From JBLHHI01 sp047614125 (GTDB lineage: Bacteria > Bacteroidota > Bacteroidia > NS11-12g > UBA9320), in assembly GCA_047614125.1 (NCBI GenBank), contig JBLHHI010000117.1, forward strand, positions 1 to 9,623: 9,623 nt of DNA. Direction: 5' to 3'. Each line of letters starts with the position of its first letter. Position 1 is the stretch's first letter. Positions 6,991-9,623 of this stretch are shown here, piece after piece. The notes under the pieces were generated by a model. The model was not told the origin of the DNA, did not search any database, and saw only the letters and a program-made list of their open reading frames with translations. A program made the position numbers and the translations under genes.

Positions 6991-8514
6991 ATGGAAAGAA
7001 AAGTTCGCCTCAGATTTGCCCCAAGTCCAACCGGCCCCCTCCACATTGGAGGAGTTCGTACGGCTTTATACAACTACCTTTTTGCCAAAAAGCACGGAGG
7101 AGATTTTATTCTACGCATCGAAGACACCGACCAAAAAAGATTTGTGCCGGGAGCAGAAGAGTACATTAACGAATCGTTAAACTGGCTGGGGTTAACCCGC
7201 GATGAAGGCGTAAACGAAGGTGGCCCATACGCGCCCTACCGCCAAAGCGAACGAATGGGCATGTACAAGCAATACGCCGACCAGCTCATTGCCAGCGAAC
7301 ATGCGTATTACGCCTTTGATACCACGGAAGAATTAGACGAAATGCGCACGCGTTTGGAAGCGGCTCGAATGTCGGCCAAGTACGATGCAACTTCTAGGAT
7401 GAGCATGAAAAATTCGCTCACCTTACCCGAAGATGAAGTGGCTCGAAAACTGGAAGCTGGCGATCCGTACATCATCCGCATCAAGCTCCCAAGAAAAGAG
7501 GAAGTTCGTTTTCACGACGAGGTTCGAGGTTGGGTGGTTGTTAATACAACACAGATGGATGATAAGGTCTTGCTTAAAGAAGACGGGCTGCCAACCTATC
7601 ATTTGGCCAATGTAGTGGATGATCACTTAATGGAAATTACCCATGTGGTGCGAGGTGAAGAATGGCTTCCTTCCGCCCCATTGCACGTGCTTTTATATCG
7701 CTATTTGGGTTGGGAGGAAACCATGCCAAAATTGGCGCATTTGTCGTTGTTGCTTAAACCCGATGGAAAAGGAAAGCTGAGCAAGCGCGATGGAGATCGA
7801 TTGGGCTTCCCTGTTTTTCCGTTGGAATGGAAAGATCCTGCAACTGGCGAGGTAAGTGCCGGATATCGCGAAAGTGGATACATGCCCGAATCGGTGCTAA
7901 ACATGCTAGCGCTGTTGGGCTGGCACCCATCCGATAATCAAGAAATATTTAGTTTGGAAGAATTGATTGAAGCCTTTAGCTTAGAAAAAGTTTCGAAAAG
8001 CGGCGCCAAATTTGATGCCGATAAAGCCAAATGGTTTAATCATCAATATTTAATGGCTACCGAAAGTTCAACCATTGCAGAAAGTCTTAAATCGAGCTTG
8101 CCCGAAGGTGTGGAAGTTTCGGATGATTACTTAACGGGTGTGGTTGACATGATAAAGGAGAAGGTGAGTTTCGCGAACGAAATCATACCATCGGCCCATT
8201 ACTTTTTTGCAGATCCAACCAGCTACGATGAAAAAGTAGTGCACAAGCGTTGGAAGGATGATCTTCCTAACAACATCATAGAATTGGCTAAAACCTTTGA
8301 TCAACTCACTGATTTTAAAGCCCATACCATTGAAGAATCCTTTAAAAGGTTTGCAGAAAGCATAGGACATAGCGCCGGAAGTTTGATGCAACCCTTGCGA
8401 TTGGTAGTGAGTGGAGAAGGCGGTGGACCTCCCATTTTTGAAATGTTGGAGTTGTTGGGAAAAGAAACGGTTGTTCGAAGGATGAACAGTGCGGTTCAGA
8501 ACATAAAGGTGTAA
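6991..8514 (+). CDS. gltX: Glutamyl-tRNA synthetase
   Basis: This class I aminoacyl-tRNA synthetase joins glutamate to tRNA-Glu using ATP in the cytoplasm. The N-terminus MERKVRLRFAPSPTGPLHIGG carries the HIGH-type motif (H18-G21, HIGG form). The second ATP-binding motif KLSKR is at 262-266 within PDGKGKLSKRDGDR. The 507-residue length and the helical C-terminal anticodon-binding part (about 330-507) fit the bacterial enzyme. I chose the ATG at 6991 instead of the upstream TTG at 6973 because the conserved family start is MERKVRxRFAPSPTG and the TTG lies in the promoter element. Whether it charges only tRNA-Glu or also tRNA-Gln cannot be decided here. No partner gene lies close: a repeat region precedes it and a decayed region follows. 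Confidence 0.97.
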   Translation: MERKVRLRFAPSPTGPLHIGGVRTALYNYLFAKKHGGDFILRIEDTDQKRFVPGAEEYINESLNWLGLTRDEGVNEGGPYAPYRQSERMGMYKQYADQLIASEHAYYAFDTTEELDEMRTRLEAARMSAKYDATSRMSMKNSLTLPEDEVARKLEAGDPYIIRIKLPRKEEVRFHDEVRGWVVVNTTQMDDKVLLKEDGLPTYHLANVVDDHLMEITHVVRGEEWLPSAPLHVLLYRYLGWEETMPKLAHLSLLLKPDGKGKLSKRDGDRLGFPVFPLEWKDPATGEVSAGYRESGYMPESVLNMLALLGWHPSDNQEIFSLEELIEAFSLEKVSKSGAKFDADKAKWFNHQYLMATESSTIAESLKSSLPEGVEVSDDYLTGVVDMIKEKVSFANEIIPSAHYFFADPTSYDEKVVHKRWKDDLPNNIIELAKTFDQLTDFKAHTIEESFKRFAESIGHSAGSLMQPLRLVVSGEGGGPPIFEMLELLGKETVVRRMNSAVQNIKV

Positions 8515-8534
8515 ATCTTCATCAAAAGGCATAG

Positions 8535-8714
8535 TTTAATAGCAAAAAAGATAAAACAAAATGGATTGCTAAGTTTAATTCACTAAGAAATAATTGGGCT
8601 CACGAAGCTTCAAAGAATAATGGATTAAGTAAAGAAGAGGTTGCAGCTTTAAAAATTATGTACAGCCACTGTAATAAAACTACTCACAATCGAGTAGACC
8701 GCCCTGCTAATTAA
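8535..8714 (+). pseudogene. Truncated fragment with a HEPN-like RNNWAH motif
   Basis: A 59-codon frame opens directly after an in-frame TAG (8532-8534) and has no usable start codon; the only Met is far inside. The first 52 codons are clearly protein-like: TKWIAKFNSLRNNWAHEAS then LSKEEVAALKIMYSHC. RNNWAH (8586-8603) fits the R-x4-H signature of HEPN domains, and the Arg-Asn plus Ala-His context is typical of Swt1-like or other C-terminal HEPN modules, some of which are RNases. The last seven codons (RVDRPAN) come from sequence that I assign to the 3' end of a group II intron on the other strand, so the original reading frame was cut near 8689. The 5' part of the gene is missing. The parent protein is not known; the HEPN assignment is an inference from a short motif. 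Confidence 0.45.
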
Positions 8715-8721
8715 AGCAGGG
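8702..8721. repeat. Perfect 7-bp hairpin (possible intron domain VI stem)
   Basis: CCCTGCT (8702-8708) and AGCAGGG (8715-8721) pair perfectly around a six-base AATTAA loop. There is no T-run after it on either strand, so it is not a typical terminator. Its place directly before CTACTCGAT on the minus strand fits domain VI of a group II intron. Confidence 0.6.
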
Positions 8722-8727
8722 AGAGCT

Positions 8728-8746
8728 CCGCCACGGGCGGACAGGC
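8728..8746. repeat. GC-rich hairpin module CCGCC-n-GGCGGACAGGC, copy 1
   Basis: CCGCC (8728-8732) and GGCGG (8736-8740) pair around ACG and are followed by ACAGGC. The same module with an AAAAA loop is at 8892-8912. On the minus strand this copy seems to interrupt a stretch that would otherwise read GTGAG followed by AGCTCTCCC before the domain VI stem, so it looks like a small insertion. Confidence 0.6.
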
Positions 8747-8815
8747 GCTCACATTTATCTGCCGAAATGCAATGTAGGCATGGCCACCGTACCCTTGGCA
8801 AGCTCTGGGCAGGCC

Positions 8816-8835
8816 AAGCGCTAGCTGCGCTTTTT
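8816..8835 (+). terminator. Terminator-like hairpin with T-run
   Basis: AAGCGC (8816-8821) pairs with GCGCTT (8827-8832) around TAGCT, and the run of five T (8831-8835) follows on the plus strand. It could stop plus-strand transcription coming from gltX, about 300 bp after its stop. It may equally be part of a repeat with no such role, since CGAAATG (8763-8769) and CATTTCG (8836-8842) enclose it in a larger foldable unit. Confidence 0.35.
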
Positions 8836-8844
8836 CATTTCGCA

Positions 8845-8867
8845 ACTTAAGCCCACCGGGCTTAAGT
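8845..8867. repeat. Perfect 10-bp inverted repeat ACTTAAGCCC/GGGCTTAAGT
   Basis: Two perfect 10-bp arms (8845-8854 and 8858-8867) surround a three-base ACC loop. It lies between the two strands of the putative intron domain V and appears to be extra sequence there, since a normal domain V is only about 34 nucleotides long. Confidence 0.65.
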
Positions 8868-8891
8868 GATCATGAACATATACGGCGGTTT

Positions 8892-8912
8892 CCGCCAAAA
8901 AGGCGGACAGGC
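8892..8912. repeat. GC-rich hairpin module CCGCC-n-GGCGGACAGGC, copy 2
   Basis: CCGCC (8892-8896) pairs with GGCGG (8902-8906) around AAAAA and is followed by ACAGGC, as in the copy at 8728-8746. It abuts the 5' strand of the putative domain V. Confidence 0.6.
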
Positions 8913-9080
8913 TGAATATCATCTCAGCAACCGCTCTTTACACCGGTTGAAGCTATTCTCTACTTTCATAAAGGGCTATAATTCTACTAGAAAACGATCC
9001 GTAACGTAGAAATTACTCCCAATTCAATTTCAAGAAGATTAGCGTTCAGTCCTTCCCTGCTTGTGAGACACATGTTACTA

Positions 9081-9341
9081 ACCTGAGTTCGATTAATCTT
9101 TTAAAATTCAGATTTGGATAGAGGCCAAGTAGTAAGGCGAAAACAGGAAGGTTTATGTTTATAAACCGACTGCTTTCAACGAAGCTAATTGGGTTTCTAA
9201 TACAAAAGCTCGCATTTCACTTGTGAAAAGCGATTTTCATCGTAAAAATTACTCGAAAGGGCCCGCCCTGTCTTCGAAATTTTTACTCGAAACTCACTGT
9301 CCACAAGCGTTCTGAATTCAAAATATGAATCGAACTCAGGT
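9081..9341. mobile_element. 261-bp inverted-repeat element (MITE-like) with 5-bp target duplication
   Basis: The ends are inverted copies: ACCTGAGTTCGATTAAT at 9081 and its near match at 9328-9341 (first 14 bases identical), with similarity continuing to TTCAGA (9107-9112 and inverted 9311-9316), about 31-32 bp in all with one indel. TACTA lies directly outside both ends (9076-9080 and 9342-9346), as expected for a 5-bp target duplication. No transposase frame is visible inside, so it would have to be moved by a related element elsewhere. The inside contains a long hairpin at 9242-9286. It splits the intron relic, so it came later. Confidence 0.7.
9242..9286. repeat. Long internal hairpin of the 261-bp element
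   Basis: GTAAAAATT (9242-9250) pairs perfectly with AATTTTTAC (9278-9286). Inside it CGAAAG (9254-9259) pairs with CTTCG (9272-9276) with one bulged base, leaving a GC-rich GGCCCGCCCTGT loop. Confidence 0.55.
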
Positions 9342-9383
9342 TACTACATACATCTCGTTTCCTACAGGCACTATGATCTCTGC

Positions 9384-9413
9384 ACGATGTCGCCGAAGCT
9401 TTAGCGTAGGAGC
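9384..9413. repeat. 30-bp palindrome-like insert
   Basis: Sequence centred on GAAGCTTTAGCG separates two halves (minus strand GAAGTCAG and GCAGAGATCATAG) that I expect to be adjacent in a group II intron. It contains the AAGCTT palindrome and looks like a small dispersed hairpin repeat inserted later. Confidence 0.35.
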
Positions 9414-9560
9414 CTGACTTCTCTGTTTTATCAACTCTTGATTTCAGAGATCTCCCCAGGTAATTGCATCTTCTTTCTCTCAATCACTGCCGTATCTACA
9501 TAAATGCTTTTTGATATTCTTTGGGCGTTATGGCCTACGCTCCAACCTGGCTCGTTCGCT

Positions 9561-9583
9561 AAAAATGTCCACTGGACATTTTT
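9561..9583. repeat. Perfect 11-bp palindrome AAAAATGTCCA/TGGACATTTTT
   Basis: The 11-bp arms (9561-9571 and 9573-9583) are perfect, with one central base. On the plus strand the final T-run makes it terminator-like, but the A-run on the other side makes it symmetrical and there is no nearby gene to terminate. It lies in the domain I part of the putative intron relic. Confidence 0.6.
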
Positions 9584-9623
9584 TAACGCTCCGCCCTGTG
9601 GTTGCTTACCCAAGCAATTATGC

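Larger units (their letters stand above)
8689..9623 (-). mobile_element. Probable degenerate group II intron (3' part), RT ORF lost
   Basis: Read on the minus strand, motifs I associate with bacterial group II introns occur in the expected order. CAGGTTGGAGCG (about 9539-9550) resembles a domain I segment. GAAGTCAG (9414-9421) and GCAGAGATCATAG (9371-9383) resemble the common segment before the intron ORF, here split by a 30-bp insert. GGAAGGACTGAACGCTAATC (9037-9056) resembles the ORF start region. AACCGCCGTATA (8879-8890) can pair with GGTACGGTGG (8784-8793) like the two strands of domain V. A hairpin, CCCTGCT/AGCAGGG, is followed by GTCTACTCGAT (8689-8699) as domain VI and the 3' terminus. 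Only about 100-150 bp remain where a reverse transcriptase of over 1 kb is expected. The 5' end is outside the window. The identification is from memory of such sequences, not from a fold or search. Confidence 0.5.

Noticed and set aside
8131..8532. Minus-strand frame of 133 codons
   Set aside because: It lies opposite the gltX 3' end, which is clearly coding on the plus strand.
9283..9483. Minus-strand frame of 66 codons
   Set aside because: It spans the boundary of the 261-bp element and the intron relic, so it is a chance fusion with no protein-like pattern.
9431..9613. Minus-strand frame of 60 codons
   Set aside because: It includes a perfect palindrome and falls in the putative structured intron RNA; not a credible protein.
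8515..9623. CRISPR array or tRNA genes in the non-coding right end
   Set aside because: Repeats are few, unevenly spaced and hairpin-forming; no regular spacer pattern and no cloverleaf could be traced.

Overview
The window looks like part of a Bacteroidota chromosome, most likely a Flavobacteriales-type organism. The evidence is the moderately AT-rich base composition, three start regions preceded by the Bacteroidota -7 promoter element TAnnTTTG, the lack of clear Shine-Dalgarno sequences, and protein sequences (Tex, CNNM/CorC protein, GltX, a conserved 190-residue unknown) that read like flavobacterial family members. No species can be named from the sequence.

Layout. (1) 1-664: the left edge carries one end of a mobile repeat that stops just before the stop codon of a small secreted protein gene on the minus strand. 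A divergent promoter region follows. (2) 665-3161, plus strand: a tightly packed four-gene envelope-type cluster with a small membrane protein, a Blc-type lipocalin lipoprotein, a polyprenyl-phosphate glycosyltransferase of the DPM1/GtrB type, and a conserved protein of unknown function. (3) 3174-6567, minus strand: a two-gene unit, a CNNM/CorC-type membrane protein followed 16 bp later by the RNA-binding protein Tex. (4) 6568-6990: a repeat-rich intergenic stretch. (5) 6991-8514, plus strand: gltX, glutamyl-tRNA synthetase. (6) 8515-9623: no intact gene. It holds an N-terminally truncated fragment with a HEPN-like RNNWAH motif. This fragment is cut by what I read as the 3' part of a degenerate group II intron on the opposite strand. 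The intron relic has lost its reverse transcriptase ORF and carries a 261-bp inverted-repeat element with a 5-bp target duplication, plus several small GC-rich or palindromic hairpin repeats.

The housekeeping and envelope genes look intact. Lipocalin and glycosyltransferase both act at the envelope, but I see no evidence that the cluster forms one pathway. The most unusual region is the right-hand kilobase, a nested graveyard of mobile elements. The group II intron reading rests on recognising motifs in the right order and a foldable 3' end, not on a computed fold or a database match. I do not see a convincing new defence or biosynthetic system.
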